DNA from: Cliona cf. orientalis
Lineage: Eukaryota > Porifera > Demospongiae > Clionaida > Clionaidae
Direction of reading: 5' to 3'
NCBI GenBank assembly: GCA_963930775.1
Contig: OZ005705.1
Coordinates: 5,332,001-5,396,000, forward strand
DNA length: 64,000 bases
Position numbers and translations under genes: made by a program
Part shown: piece by piece, positions 43,630 to 56,645 of the stretch
How positions within the stretch are numbered: position 1 is the first letter of the stretch
Layout: each line of letters opens with the position of its first letter
The notes under the pieces: model-generated
The model's database searches: none
What the model saw: only the letters and a program-made list of their open reading frames with translations
Told to the model about the DNA's origin: nothing

Positions 43630-44999
43630 TGAACAATAGATAGGTGACCTATCTATTGTTCACTAATCAGCGCGCGCCTGGGCGATGACGTGACATGATC
43701 TGCAGTGGCCACGGTACTTGAATCTACGGTGGCCCTGGAGGTCACGCGTCACGCCAGTAGCTATCACGTATCACTCCAGTATCCTCTCCTCCTACACATG
43801 TACCGTCGTCACGTCACCTCCGTCCGTAACGCTGATGTCCGTACCGTTCAGTCTCCGTACCGTCGCCATTCCAGTATACATGACAACCAGTCCTAGGGTG
43901 TGTGTTCACCGCCACACCCCCCGGCCCCCCGAGTATTATAGGGTGCGATGTGAGCGTAGCTAAGGTCAACAAATAAATTATTTTATGATATTAAAAATCA
44001 ACGAGTATATGTTACCCTTGATCTGTTGCTGTGTTCTTATTGTCAGTGATAGATACCTCCTACGGTGGCCCTGGAGGTCACGCGTCACGCCAGTGGCTAT
44101 CACGTATCACTCCAGTATCCTCTCCTCCTACCGTCGTCACGTCACCGCCGTCCGTAACGCTGATGTCCGTACCGTTCAGTCTCCGTACCGTCGCCATTCC
44201 AGTACACAGGGGTGTGGCTATCAAGTGTTCACCGCCACACCCCCGGCCCCGGGTGCGATGTTATAGCGTAGCTAAGATCAACCGATAAAATTATTTTATG
44301 ATATTAAAAATCAACGAGTATGTGACCCTTGATCTGTTGCTGTATTATTGTCAGTGGTAGATACCTCAGTGTACGTGTTATAATTAAATTTTGTTCTCCA
44401 AGCATTGAAGGGATGATCCAGAAGTTGATAATGAATTTATTAACTGATAGTACCATCAGTACCAATGATAATAGTACGGACGTACCACCGTGTAATCCAC
44501 ACACTCCGTCATCTTGTTACGTTTTTGACCCTATATCCCAAGAACAGGTCACCCTGGAAACTTCTATGATGCCACATTTAGACTAAGTATGGCGAAAAAC
44601 CGTACGTACTATATTATATCTTGACTGTAAATATAGATAATATACGAGTATACTTATATCTATGCTGTAAATGACTGAAAGAGTAACAACACACTGAGGA
44701 CCTGGTATCAATACGCTTATACTCAAGAACGGGGACAAGGCTACACTCTGCTTCTTCAGGCAACGCGCGTATCGTACCCTACTGAGCCATGGGGGTATGG
44801 CGGTGAACGTCGATAACCACACCCCTGGCTAGGACTGGTACATGGTCGTGTTATTAGCATGTGTACTGGAATGGCGACGGTACGGAGACTGAACGGTACG
44901 GACATCAGCGTTACGGTGACGTGACGACGGTAGGAGGAGAGGATACTGGAGTGATACGTGATAGCCACTGGCGTGACGCGTGACCTCCAGGGCCACCGT

Positions 45000-45634
45000 T
45001 AGTCTCGTGCCCAGCCTCTTTATCGCACGCGGAAAAAGAGTCTGGTGAAACGCGTATTCAATTTTGGTTCCATACGTACGTGACGTATTCTGACACGGGC
45101 ACAATGAATGTCATTATAAGCGATGGCGCAATCACTGTTTAATATTATTATTCGCGCAAAGTGTTTGAAAAGCACCTACCGTAGGCTATGGCGCCAGCGG
45201 GATCCTTGGACAGTGGAGTCCGAGTGCTATGCTTGTCTCGTTGCCTGATTTGTACCCAAAAGGACGGCGGTAAGCTTTCAAACACAGGAAAAAATTTCTC
45301 CTGGTAGACTAAGAGAGATAAACACATTCTTGCTGGCTAAAATGTAGCTTACCACTTTCGCCTAAACTTTACAGACACTAGCATGATTCAAACGTGGGAT
45401 AGTTTCGATGATCGCTTGCTGAATGTCAGTTTCGCTGTCCAACAACTACATGTAGCCATCTCCTACAAGTAAAGTGCAAAGTACACGGTGAGCATCGCAA
45501 TCTTTTCTTGATGACGTGGCACCGTTCTGCAATCTGATTGGACGCGGCCAATCTCACCGCGCGGAACCAAAATTGAATACGCGTTTCACCAGACTCTTTT
45601 TCCGCGTGCGATAAAGAGGCTGGGCACGAGACTA
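45000..45634. mobile_element. Mutator-like MITE, 635 bp, 9-bp TSD GGCCACCGT
   Basis: Long terminal inverted repeats of about 75 bp beginning TAGTCTCGTGCCCAGCCTCT. GGCCACCGT is duplicated at 44991-44999 and 45635-45643, within an arm of the foldback element. Long TIRs with a 9-bp duplication are characteristic of Mutator-like elements. The interior has no convincing gene. A weakly related piece (AAAAGAGTCTGGTGAAA) lies near 8305. Confidence 0.82.
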
Positions 45635-45656
45635 GGCCACCGTATACCTCAGTGTG

Positions 45657-48400
45657 TTATATTATTATTATTATTATTATTATATTGTGAAACACACCAC
45701 TTAAGGTGCAAACAGCAGAACATATTGAATATAGATTAATAGAGTTATTACACAGAACACATATACAGTATCTCTTGCTCAAGGTAGCAGTTCTCACTTG
45801 GGCACAGTCTAGCATCACGTATGAAATTTGCACACAGACAGTCAGCTTCCTTGTATCTTTTCCAGTGCCTGTAGCCGTACATAGTATTATACCCAAAGCT
45901 TGTATATGCAAGGGACTGGCTTTCTCCAAACACATCAACCAATAACAATGAAGAAGACTTTAAAGCCTGTGACACGACTCTTTGAGAGCGTTCAATGACC
46001 ACATTGAAAAGGCTCTGTAAACCGGACACAAGATGCAGGAGAGAGGTATGGCAGCGGCGAGGAAGCAACCAAATTTTCCTGAGTATGTTATTAAAAGTGG
46101 TTTCCAGAGACCTAAGTTGCTGAGAGGAAGTTTTCCATAGAGCACAGCCATACAGTGATAAACAAAAGCTCTGTAACAATCTTTCTTTAGTGAGATAGTC
46201 ACAACTCGAAAAAATACTCAGCATGCAATTAGTTTTCTTACATAGGTCTTTCCTTTTAGCGATGATGTCCCAATCATCGGACAGGTCCGAGCTTAAAATG
46301 TGTCCCAGATGTACCACTGACTTGTTAAGCTGCAATTTGTCACCACAGAAGGTCAGTTCAACTGAGTCATCAGTCCTGCAGCATGAAAACTTGATTAGCT
46401 GGGTCTTCTTTGCATTAAACAGAAGTGAGTGTGACTCCGCAAAGAGTGTACACGTCTTTAGCATAAGCCTGAGTGCGGATGGCGAAGGTGCAAGAAGGGC
46501 GATGTCATCTGCATAACAGACCGCCCCAATAAAATGATGTTTCCAAAAACATCCAACTCCTAATTGCTTGAGCTGCTGAAGAAGCTCATCAATATAAACT
46601 GTAAAAAGAATTGGAGACAGCACTCCACCCTGTCGCACACCATTTGAGATTGAAAAATCCGTAGAGATCGTTTTGTCCCAAGATACAGTGACACGCTGAT
46701 CAGAGTACCAACTGAGAAGGGTTCTCACTACAGAGGGAGGTAGGTTTCTCTGAAGTAATTTCTTAAAAAGGAGTGAGTGATCAACACGGTCGAATGCCTT
46801 ACTTGCATCTAGAAAACAACCAAACACTGGCGTACCATTGTGACAGTATCTGGCAGTTACATTCTTGATTAATCCAGTGCAAAGATCCGTTGATACACCC
46901 CGCTTAAATCCGAACTGTAGACCCGACGTAACAAAAGCAGCGTGAAACTGTATTAAAATGCACCATTCAAATACTTTGCTTAAGGTAGGTGCTAACGCAA
47001 TTGATCTGTAATTGTCTGATACAGAAGAGTCTTTCCCAGGCTTTGGGATAGGTTGCAGAATACAGTCACGCAGACTCTTAGGCACATACCCGTGACGCAA
47101 CATAGCTGTAAAGAGCTTGCTTAAAAAGGCACTCAGAACAGAAGAAGCACAGATGAAATGATTTGAAATAAGAGCTGTTCCATCAGATTTGCCCAGTTTA
47201 AGATGAGAGAGTGCCTCAATCACTGTGGTGATGGAGATAGAACACGAGGTCAGGTCAGCCTGATTAAGGAAGCGTTGAGGTCAGAGAGAACTTTCGATCG
47301 TAAACCAACGTTACTAGTAGAGTTAAGGAGATCCTGCATCCTCTCAGAGAACATATCAGCAATTTCTTCTTGGTTAGAAAGACCATCAATCACTGGGGCA
47401 TTGAACCTACGACCCTTACTAGACTTGGTCAACCTACGCACTTCTTTCCAGAAGTCTCTTGTCCTGGATTGAGAGAGTGCTTGTCCCATCAATTCACTTC
47501 TAATGTGATCTTCTTGTCTTCTTAATCTGCGAACTTCATATTTGTATCTCTTTTTAGCGTTCTTTTTAATTTGAAATAACACCCCAGATGTTGGACAGCC
47601 ACACTCAAGCCATATTCGATGCCAAAACTTGGCAGATTTGCAAAGAGGACGAGCAGAGTCATTCCAACCAGGGACAACTGGACGCTTTTGCCGTAGCTTT
47701 GGGAGGTACTTTTTCGCTCCATCCTCGATACACTTAAGGAGTTTAGAGCAAACATCATCAAGAATCTTGAAGTGAGCAGAACAGGTGGAGTCACAGCACA
47801 ATAGTAAACTTTCAGGGACATCTGACAGATGACTGCTAATAAATTCACAAAAATTGTTTTTATCAGCATCCGTAACCTTCTCCCAATTAACAGCATGATT
47901 TGAATCATTACCTCTCATGGCGCTAGGTGCTGTAGTGTGGTCTGGAGTCAAGGAAAGATGATGTTGAAGGTCAAGGGTGAAGACCAGAGGAAGGTGATCA
48001 GAAAAATTATCTACAGACTCCAAGGTAGATACCCTTGTGATGGATTGAGCATGATGAGCAAGAGTGAGAACATGATCAGGCCAGGAGAAAACAGAACAGT
48101 CATCACGCCTGTATGTGTACTTGATACTAGAGTTTAAATCAGCACAAACTTGTAAGATTATAATCTCGCATAAAGGACATTAAATGATCATGATTGTGAC
48201 CAGGTCGACAAAAATCAACATTAAAATCACCACAAATAATCACGTTATCGTATTCATGGGATGATAGAAACCCTTCTAACTCCGCAATAGTATCCAAAAA
48301 CTCATTGTTTGAATCGGATGTCCCGTAGTCTGCTGGAAAGTACACATTAAGGTACCATTTAATTGCGTGGGCGTGAGCGTCAGGAATGGCTAATTCAATT
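45657..48400 (-). mobile_element. LINE retrotransposon, 5'-truncated and frameshifted
   Basis: - strand order: part of an APE-type endonuclease (GDFNVDF near 48200; SDHLPLVF near 48000), a linker, then a reverse transcriptase in a 491-aa frame (45748-47223) with FLDASKAFDRVDH, NGVRQGGVLSP and the YADD catalytic motif (residues 237-240). An (AAT)n-type tail lies at 45657-45683. The endonuclease N-terminus is missing. Frame breaks occur near 48140 and near 47250, where a TGACC duplication seems to have occurred. The YADD box and short simple-repeat tail fit the Jockey/CR1/I group; the clade is not determined. Not expected to be active. Confidence 0.85.
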
Positions 48401-48593
48401 AGCGAATCGTGAAGGGGCGTGGCCGAAGAGGCCATACGAGTGCTTTTGGTCGAAGGTGGGCGTGTCCAGAATCGGCCAGGGATGATTATGCGCGTGTAAT
48501 TAGCGACCGGAAGTGGCCCCTGAAGAAAAGGCCGGTAATTGCCCACATCAAAGCAAGATCAAAGCATTCTTGCTTAACTATTAACCGCAACGA

Positions 48594-48630
<37 letters not shown>

Positions 48631-49460
48631 AATAGGCCTAATTAAGCATGTGGGCGTGTTCCTGGCACTGTGTGGAGTGTGTGCGCGTGCGTTAATGCAG
48701 GTTTTATTGCTTCCGATTGGGCGTGGCTTCACGGGCCAGTGCTTGGACATCGGCGCCTGGGACTTGGCCTCGGCGATAGGTGGGCGTGTCCCGGAAGCGG
48801 TGGTGACCTTTGAACCCCGCGAGGAGGCTTTGGGGGCGTGGCAGGAGGTCAAAGGTGAGGCCATGTCTGTTAATGAGGCACTGTACGGCGGTGCGATCGA
48901 GGGGCCTGTACGGCTGGACGGAAGCTGACGATGGTTTGAAGCGGATGTGGTTGCGATGACGTGTTGTTGCCCCGCCCACACAGGAAATGAGGTGAGCTCT
49001 TGCGTGGGCGGTGTGGCAGAACGGCCTCCAAGTGTTTGTGTGTGTTTTGGCCTTGAGGAAGCTGTGTGTTTTAATTGGGATTGATTGTGGGCTTCCGGTG
49101 GACATCCGGTGGTTAGTAGGCACTTGATTGAGAATGGTGGTCCTTGGGGAACAGGGTGGGGCTGTTTTGGGCGTGGCCTGGCCCCTCCCTTCCGGCTCGG
49201 CTTCCGGTCCATGGAGGATATTAAATGAACACTTCCGGCTCTAGCAGCCACACCCCTGAGACCTGTGCAATTAAAAGGGCGTGGTTACACAACATGCACC
49301 TCACTAATGACTTTGATGTGGTTTAGGTGTCATATCCCCCACCTCACGCCCACGCAATTTAATGGTACCTTAACTAGCAGGATGTTGAATGAGCAGTCAT
49401 TTAGTGTATCAGTAAGAATCAATGACAAAGCACAGAATCGTTTCGAACAGCTTTTAAGCC
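48401..49460. other. GC-rich segment between the LINE and the foldback arm
   Basis: Contains an A30 homopolymer (about 48596-48626) and many GGGCGTG strings. A 207-codon open frame runs on the - strand (48628-49251), and a 92-codon one on the + strand. The composition is Pro/Ser/Thr/Ala-rich without a known domain. It could be the LINE 5' region or a separate retroposon whose tail is the A-run; I cannot decide. Confidence 0.4.
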
Positions 49461-50412
49461 TACAGACAGCTATAATTTGTTCTCTCAAGCATTGAAGGGA
49501 TGATCCAGAAGTTGATAATGAATTTATTAACTGATAGTACCATCAGTACCAATGATATAGATGATAGTACGGACGCACCACCGTGTAATCCACACACTCC
49601 GTCATCTTGTTACGTTTTTGACCCATTTACATCTATGCTGTAAATGATTGAAAGAGCAACAACACACAATATACTCAAGAACGGGAACGAGGCTACACTC
49701 TGCTTCTTCAGGCTACGCGCGTACGATATCGTACCCTACTGAGCCATGGGGGTGAGGCGGTAAGCGTCGATAACCACACCCCTGGCTAGGACTGGTACAT
49801 GGTCGTATTATTAGCATGAGTACTGGAATGGCGACGGTACGGAGACTGAACGGTACGGTACGGACATCAGCGTTACGGACGAATTCGTTACGGACGGCGG
49901 TGACGTGACGACGATAGGAGGAGAGGATACTGGAGTGATACGTGATAGCCACTGGCGTGACGCGTGACCTCCAGGGCCACCGTATGAATCACCCCACTAT
50001 GGCTTGCAGCACGCCCACCGTGCTTGGCCTTCTCGATTGCGGTCGGTGCATGCATGCAGTATGCACCTTGTGGGTGTGGCACGTGACCAACCCCATGGCC
50101 CATGCATGTGTCCCCTTTCTGAGCTCATAAATTGTATGCCCCCGGGTCTCTGTCTCTGAAGCCTGAGTCTCCTCACTCTTTTCAAGGCAGTATCCAGGTT
50201 AAATAATCCCCTGCCCTTGAGTAAACATGTGCTCCCTTAGTACCAACCCCCCTGGCAAAACTAAACCGGCCACTGGTTGGCCCAGCCTATCAATCATTCC
50301 AAAAGTACGTTTCCCTGAGGATGAGGCTAGAATTGCTTGAAATATCAGCAAGTTTACCAAACAAGTCCGCAGGATCTTTATTAATATATTATTTCTAGCC
50401 ATATTATAATAA

Positions 50413-50797
50413 TTACCCCGCGCGCATGCGCAAGGGGTAATGTGATCGGTTTTGTCTGTCGTCTGTCGTCTGTCTGTCTGTCTGTCTGTCGTCTGTCGTT
50501 AGCACAAAAATCGCCAGATCTGGAGATCTAGGCATCTGAGAGACTCATAAATGCAACGTATCCGTAAATATCGCCGAAAAACTGGCTTCAGTATGCTTCG
50601 AATCGTTTGGCAAGGCCCACGAGCGTTGCGAATACTGCGTTTTGTTGGCCACGCCTATATGTACACTACCCACCATGTGCTCTCTGCTCATGCGCACAAC
50701 CCGACACAATGTGTCGGTAAAGGTCGTCAACAGGCTGCGCGCTCTCTGACCACAGATATATATATGCTCTGACATCAACGCTGCAGCGCGCGGGGTA
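50413..50797. mobile_element. ~385-bp insertion private to the right duplicate
   Basis: Absent at the paralogous position near 35185. Starts with the palindrome TTACCCCGCGCGCATGCGCAAGGGGTAA, followed by a GTCTGTCGTCTGTC repeat. It ends near GCAGCGCGCGGGGTA. Carries GGTAAAGGTCGTCAACAGG at 50715-50733. A similar start (AACCCTTGGCGCATGCAC..GTCTGTCTGTCTG) occurs at 8411-8470. Confidence 0.7.
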
Positions 50798-51339
50798 TGT
50801 GCTCTATAGAGCTCTAGTTATAGCTACAATGAGTCTGCTCTAATGTTAGTGCCACGTGCACTTGGCATTGGATAATAAATCATTATGATTATCATTCTAA
50901 TAATTATAGCACAAAGTACAGTCAAAGATATGAAAACTGGCGCCTTAAGTGATTTTTAAATGTTCTAATGGGGGCACCAAACGCGATTCTGATTTTTTTT
51001 TTTTTTTGGCACAGTAATTAGAACTTTTACGGTAGCTACTAAGCTTATTTAGCCATATCCCACATTATCTGATTCCACATGCATGATTGCATTGATCACT
51101 TAGTGCTACCCGGGCATGCACTGAAATCATTATCAGCCGCCAATAATTCTGTATGAAGATTCAAGTTCAACAGCTTGCTAAAACTAGAGCTAATCCCATG
51201 TAGCTAGTAGCTGTATGCATGTTCATCTTAATTATGGTCGATGTTTAATGTGGACATCAAGTTCAACTATAGCTAGCTAGTAGCTATAGCTATGGCACTC
51301 AACAGGGCTGAGCAAATGACAACAGCAGAATTCAGATAC

Positions 51340-51775
51340 ACCACAAGGGGTGCTGTAGCCGCAATAGCCAGCCTCTCACAGCACGACTAGCTGAGGCTGA
51401 AACCCAGTACACTGGTTGGGAGCCTCGTATGAGCAGGTAGACTGTGGTAGGCCCATATGCATCAACTCAAACATTCCAGGATCCTATAGTGTCATCAAAA
51501 ATATTACATATATGGCTGTGTGTTAGTACAGTGAGGGCTTATTGAGCCACCACAGTGATTATTCATGATAACCACACAATCACAGAGTCAGGCCATCAGA
51601 CTATACCCTCAGCTGCAGTGCTCCTGTATACAGTAAGCTCCAGTTGGGCCAGTCAGTATGGTTTTCTCCAAATCCTGCACTGCATCGGATGACCAATCTA
51701 TTGCATTGAAGCTCTCTATAACTCTTTCCTTCCGGTACAGGGTAGATGCTTCTGGATTCAATCTACATACAGAAC
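51340..51775 (-). pseudogene. Decayed MOXD-like last two exons (right duplicate)
   Basis: Right-hand counterpart of the remnant at 35735-36165, with the same indels, so the decay preceded the duplication. Confidence 0.75.
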
Positions 51776-52033
51776 ATCATAGGAATTAATTGTCATACAG
51801 ATAGAAAACTATGCATAGATCTAGCTACTCTCTTCAAAGAGTTTCTGGGCTGCCAAGCAGTAGCACCTGATTATTATATATTATGTGATAATCTCAGTCG
51901 ATGGCATAGAAAGACGATTAATTTTGGTACTGTTGTGGCCTATAATACTATTAAAATTTTTACCCTAAGTGATAAAAGTACAAGTGAGTGTCCCACTCAG
52001 AAATTTCATAAGTGCACCAGCACCCAGTGCACC

Positions 52034-52451
52034 CAGAGGAGGTTGGCCATGCGTCATCAAATGTCACCAATGTGTCACGTGCACCAATATAAAATGTATA
52101 GAAACATATGGCAGGTATTAATCACACACTCCTGCGCTTCGCGAAAGATGCCGTTGGGAAAGAACTCGGTGAGCCTTGATAAATCAACCTTTCAACCCCG
52201 TTCTACCCCTGCCTAATTAGCGAGATCCGAGGCTTTGTTGTCGTTCATAATGAATCAAAAGTCAGCATTTCAGGCTGATTAAGGCTTCGTTGGTCAGTTC
52301 TCCCTCTCAGGATTTGAAATCGGGCTAAGAAAGTTGTCTTTGAATAAATCTGCGATCGAAACAAGTATAGTACTAAGTCACTAATTTATGCAGGAATGCT
52401 AATTTTATCACGTGCACATGACGTATCATGATGCGTGGCCAACCTCCTCTG
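52034..52451. mobile_element. Mutator-like MITE, 418 bp, 9-bp TSD CAGTGCACC
   Basis: Ends CAGAGGAGGTTGGCCATGCG and, inverted, CAGAGGAGGTTGGCCACGCA. TSD at 52025-52033 and 52452-52460. The empty site CCAGTGCACCCATGCC is seen at 36408-36423. No transposase. Confidence 0.85.
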
Positions 52452-52643
52452 CAGTGCACCCATGCCTAAGCTTCCTACGTATACAGCAGTGTTATTAATG
52501 ATCGACCACGTCATCTGACTCAGTGGTATACCCTCCTTGATTACATAATAAAATTTTTGATCATGAATCATGGTATACATATGCATAATAGTCAGTTACA
52601 TTGTTAAATGCGTTAAATGTCAGTTTGAATTGTAATGTTATGG

Positions 52644-55600
52644 TTAGTTTGATAGCATCATGCTCCACAGCATAACTAAAGCGGTGATGATTATGTACAC
52701 TCCACGAGGTACCACAGCCACTCCTCCACTACTGTCAGTACCTCCAGTAGTAGTTGGGCAGCCAGTGGGTTTGACTGCATTATCACCAGCTGCCAGCCTC
52801 TCACAGCATGACTGAGGCTCAAAGCAGTTGCACTGGTCTGGAGCCTGGTAGGGGCAGCTGACTTGCGGTAGACTGTCAACATCGTTGAATGCTTTGAAAC
52901 CCTAAAAATTATCATAATATTGATTTTAGAAGTAAAAGAGCTCTGAATTTCTATAGGTAGCTATCCCCAGTTCTGAACCTCTCTTGATCCACATAATAAT
53001 TATCTAAGTTACTATAATTAAGTTGTACCGCAGATTCACTCCCACACAGCGCTGAGGTTCGGCCTGTGAGAATTGTTCTCTCCAAATCCTGCACTGCCTC
53101 AGATGTCCAATTTATTGCATTGAAATTGTCTAGACGTCCACTCTGCTCATTGGTTTGTGGATTCAGTCTACAATAATTATCATAGGAGTAAAAAAATTAA
53201 TACAGGGTGTTAGATATTAATACAGCTTCCATTATCGATGGATATCTAACTAACGGGTAATATTTATCCGTGAAATTAGTGAATGCAGAATCATCAGGCC
53301 AGCTGACACACAAGTCCAGGTTTCCTTTTGGATAGTACACTGGAAAAGTCAGACACATCTCTTCAATAGTACTCTGACCACCCTGCCATGCATGGTTTAA
53401 TATTTACAGTGAATCCAAAGTTGAATATTAATAATTCAGATTATGGTAAATCCTTACAACTGTCACGTCTGTCCTGTTGGTGGTATTGTAGTAGCACTTC
53501 AAAATGAGAATATCCCCCTTTGTTTAAGTTGATCATAATTATTAATTAGTTAGCAATGGAACTATATTATAGAATATTACTTACTGGTAGTACTGTCACT
53601 TCATTAGGGAGGTATGTAGTCTGTTGGAAGTCGAAATCATAGTTTGGATTTAAATCAATTGGAGCGAGTTCTTCATACACCCCACACTCAGAGTTCCAGC
53701 GAATGTGCTGCAACTCAAGGCCCCTCCCTAATTTAGAGTTCATACTAAGCCAGGATTTGTCATCGAGATTTGAGGCACTTACCAACAAGATGAGTGTGCA
53801 GGAAGTTGGCAAAGATTCGGATGCCACCATCTGGGAGGTACTGCAAGTTGATGTGGGGTATTTATTTATCTACTGCATAGATATTAGATGATTAGCATAC
53901 ATTTTCGGTGCAGTCGGCCACACAGATACTTCCAATCGTGTACTTAGGTGCTCCAGGGGGTATGATCATGTCAGCAGCTACATTATGGCCTAGAAACATT
54001 ACACCAGCATCGTGCTTTCTACGAGTGCTTGAGTAGTGTAATCTCATTCCTGAGCTGTCAGTTATGCCTACATAGAGCGTGAGATAAATCTGCTATGCTT
54101 AAAATTATAATAATATTATTAAGGTTTATACCTTCTTCCATAGTAGGATTATCGTAATGCATTTGTATTACTGCATGGTGATGCATTCCAGCACCTCCTA
54201 ACGGCAGTGCCACGTTCTCAGGAAAAATGAAATCCTAAAATAAAGATTATGTCCTGTGTTTAGCTATAAATTATAATAATATTATTATGATTACCTCTCC
54301 TCCAACAGCCCATGCTACAAGGAGAATTCCAAATCGTGCGCAGTCATCAACGTCAGATGGAAGTTCACCAGTGAAACAGCGACCAGCTGACAGTGGAAGT
54401 GTGGGGCATAAGTATACAAGCATGTGATGGACATATTCCCGAACATGTGGTGCTATGATGGGAGATATCTGTATAATATTATATAAAATACATGATTGTA
54501 GGGTAACAGATGCATGGCCCTCACAGATCTTCACTTTAAAAATTATTGTGCCCGTATAATATTATTGTTGTACATAGCTATAATTCCGAGCGAAGCGAGG
54601 TCTCTACTCGGGCTCGAAAGTTGTTTCGTATGGCTTCTGGGCGTATCTTTCGCGTGCGTCTAAATTTTCTCTCTTACTCTCTTCGACGACTCAGGCCACG
54701 TCGCCATGTGTTACTGAGTCAAAAGCTGTGGCCTCCCTCAAGATGGTCATGCAAGGCCTACAAACTCTACTGTTCGGCTGGACTGTGCTTACCGGGTAAA
54801 TCAATTTTCGCACGGCCAAAAATGATCGCACCTTCTTGGCCCAAAGTTGTTCGTCCTGTCGCTGATGGTAAAGTTGTTGCTAGCTGTGGCCTGTCAATTG
54901 ATCTACTCTTGGCTTCGTTCTTCCAAGACTGACGACATAATGGAGCTCCTTTTGTTGCTAATACTTCAGCATAGACGAAAGAAACCACTCCCTTGTCACG
55001 TGATGTACATGTGCAACACAAATTTAATTAATAATTTACTGGGAAGGGGAAACCCTAAAATGTTCAATACAGGATATTGGCATAGTGGCTCGCTGAGTGA
55101 GGACTGCTACACAAAGTGTAACTCTAGTTATATTCTATATAGCTTTGCTCCCGAATTAATATGCATGACACTAGTACTCGTCACAAGATACCCTATCCAA
55201 TTATTTACCATTCAAATTCCTTGTTACTACCACAACAGGCTATGACGTAGTAACAATCCAAAATTTAGAATTTCCCCAGTCAATAAACACCGTAGTATAA
55301 AACAATTAGCTAATTATGGAGGCAGCAACTAGGTAGTATCAGTTACGTATCTGAAAAGGAGTATGAGTGCAGAAATTCAATCCACTAGACAATTTCACAC
55401 CATTATGAAGTATTACCCTGGTGACGTATTTCGTTGTATTTCTGATGTCTTCCGGTAGTTCAAAAGTTTGACACCAGTAGGTAGTTGGATCACTGGGAAT
55501 AGTGATCTGTTATTAATATTAATAGAACACACAATTAACAGATAAAAAATTATTATTATGACCAGCATACAGGTCACAGTCATGCAATGATTCCCTCACA

Positions 55601-56645
55601 TTTGATACTGTAAGATCGAATGACTGTAGATCAGCAGGTTCACTGGGAGGGCTGGCCAGTCCTCCAAGGAGGTTGATACTGGCTGAGCCCTGGTAGTTAT
55701 GAGCTACTGCAGTCTCTCCAAGAGGGTCAGATGGATCACTATTGCTGAAGCTCCATATGATGCGAGCTGTTCCAACCTGCATGATATCAAACAAGATTCA
55801 ACTTATAATAATATTATTGAGCCACCATGCACAGACCACCAATGCTGCCTCATGACAACCAAGGGCTGCCATACTCCGGTAGTACCCCAGATAAAAGCTG
55901 ATCAAGCTCTGATTGATGATAATTATAATTACAAGCAAAATATATTAATAAAAAGTGAAACTGGTCCTACTTTTCAACATTATTTCCCATGCTTTTGCAG
56001 TATTAATTATGGCTCCCTTTTCCAAGTCTATCTTAGCATAAAATTTTCAAACTCACATCAATGTTCAGGTCTTTGGAGTCACAAGTTGTTAGATTCCTAG
56101 AAAATTCAAGAATAGTGTAGCCATCTTCCTCCTCTCCAAATGAAAGAAACCAGTCTTGACTTGCATCAATGGGAGGCAGCACACGCCTCTCAGCATAACG
56201 GTCCTGCATGCAAGGAAGCATACTCAAATACTAATACCGATAATAGGAGGATCCAAACAACCAAAACTATGTATATTATATCAGGATTATATAGATCTAG
56301 ATGTCTACTAGCTAGCTAACACTAGTGCATTTTTGTATTTTTAGGTGCTGCACTCACATGAAGGTATGATTTTCCATCTGTAGCAACCCATCCTATGACC
56401 ACATCAGATCCAGGCATCTGTCCGTTGGGAGAAACTCCAAAACCAACCCAGCCCGTGGTACTGACGTTCACAGCAAAGTGAATGGTCCCAGCTGCAACGC
56501 TGTAGTTCCAGTAGAGTCCATAGAACTGTCCTTGATCATCAAACAACACCTTCTGGAAGGGATACTTTGAGCTGAACTCGACGTGTGCGCCTGTTGCCAG
56601 CAGAGGCAGCAAACACAAAAGAAAACCCAACGAAGAGAGCTTCAT
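52644..56645 (-). CDS. DBH/MOXD1-like copper monooxygenase, complete (13 exons)
   Basis: Exons in order: 56358-56645, 56057-56203, 55600-55776, 55417-55506, 54295-54468, 54132-54234, 53901-54067, 53783-53840, 53585-53727, 53458-53517, 53255-53382, 53029-53167, 52644-52901, in frame for 643 aa. Signal peptide (MKLSSLGFLLCLLPLLATG), DOMON domain ~25-140, then the copper type II ascorbate-dependent monooxygenase core. Copper-H ligands His248-His249 (YVHHMLVYLC) and His318 (QMHYDNP); copper-M ligands H397-T-H399 and Met478 (IEEMC). Cys-rich tail (CPYQAPDQCNCFEPQSCC), Thr/Ser/Gly linker, and a final hydrophobic stretch (GVYIIITALVMLWSMML) suggest membrane or GPI anchoring. DBH-family enzymes hydroxylate small or peptide substrates with ascorbate and O2 in the secretory pathway; the substrate here is unknown. 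Intron 8 is only 55 bp; intron 4 holds ~950 bp of inserted-looking DNA. Confidence 0.92.
54540..55260. other. Unclassified insert-like DNA in MOXD intron 4
   Basis: This stretch starts with CCGAGCGAAGCGAGGTCTCT and is far longer than the neighbouring introns. It contains a 128-codon + strand open frame with no recognisable domain. No terminal repeats could be paired by eye. Comparison with the second MOXD copy, whose corresponding intron (about 60450-60570) is short, suggests an insertion. Confidence 0.4.

Larger units (their letters stand above)
43725..49984. mobile_element. 6.26-kb foldback-like composite element, TSD TGAATC
   Basis: Outer ends TACGGTGGCCCTGGAGGTCA (43725) and inverse (49965-49984). 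TGAATC is duplicated at 43719-43724 and 49985-49990; the empty site is at 34761-34766. The ~200-bp arm occurs four times: + at 43725-43930 and 44062-44250, - at 44780-44998 and 49737-49984. The left arms are part of a ~340-bp tandem unit. The central segment (CAAGCATTGAAGGGATGATC...) occurs at 44395 and 49485. A Mutator-like MITE (45000-45634) and a LINE (from 45657) are inserted inside. No own transposase was found. Confidence 0.8.
38766..53662. repeat. Direct segmental duplication, right copy (with insertions)
   Basis: Partner of 30059-38757. Junction sequence GGAGCACAAATCTACACGC at about 38757-38775 joins MOXD exon 9 to GEF-kinase exon 2 through a shared GCACA. Private insertions: 43379-43629, 43725-49984, 50413-50797, 52034-52451. 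The copy continues without a break into the complete MOXD gene. Confidence 0.93.

Noticed and set aside
48628-49251. 207-codon - strand open frame upstream of the LINE
   Set aside because: Low-complexity Pro/Ser/Thr/Ala composition in GC-rich repeat DNA, no domain recognised. Recorded as an unclassified segment rather than a gene.
54546-54932. 128-codon + strand open frame in MOXD intron 4
   Set aside because: No domain, antisense within an intron, and adjoining frames are also partly open; probably chance in inserted DNA.
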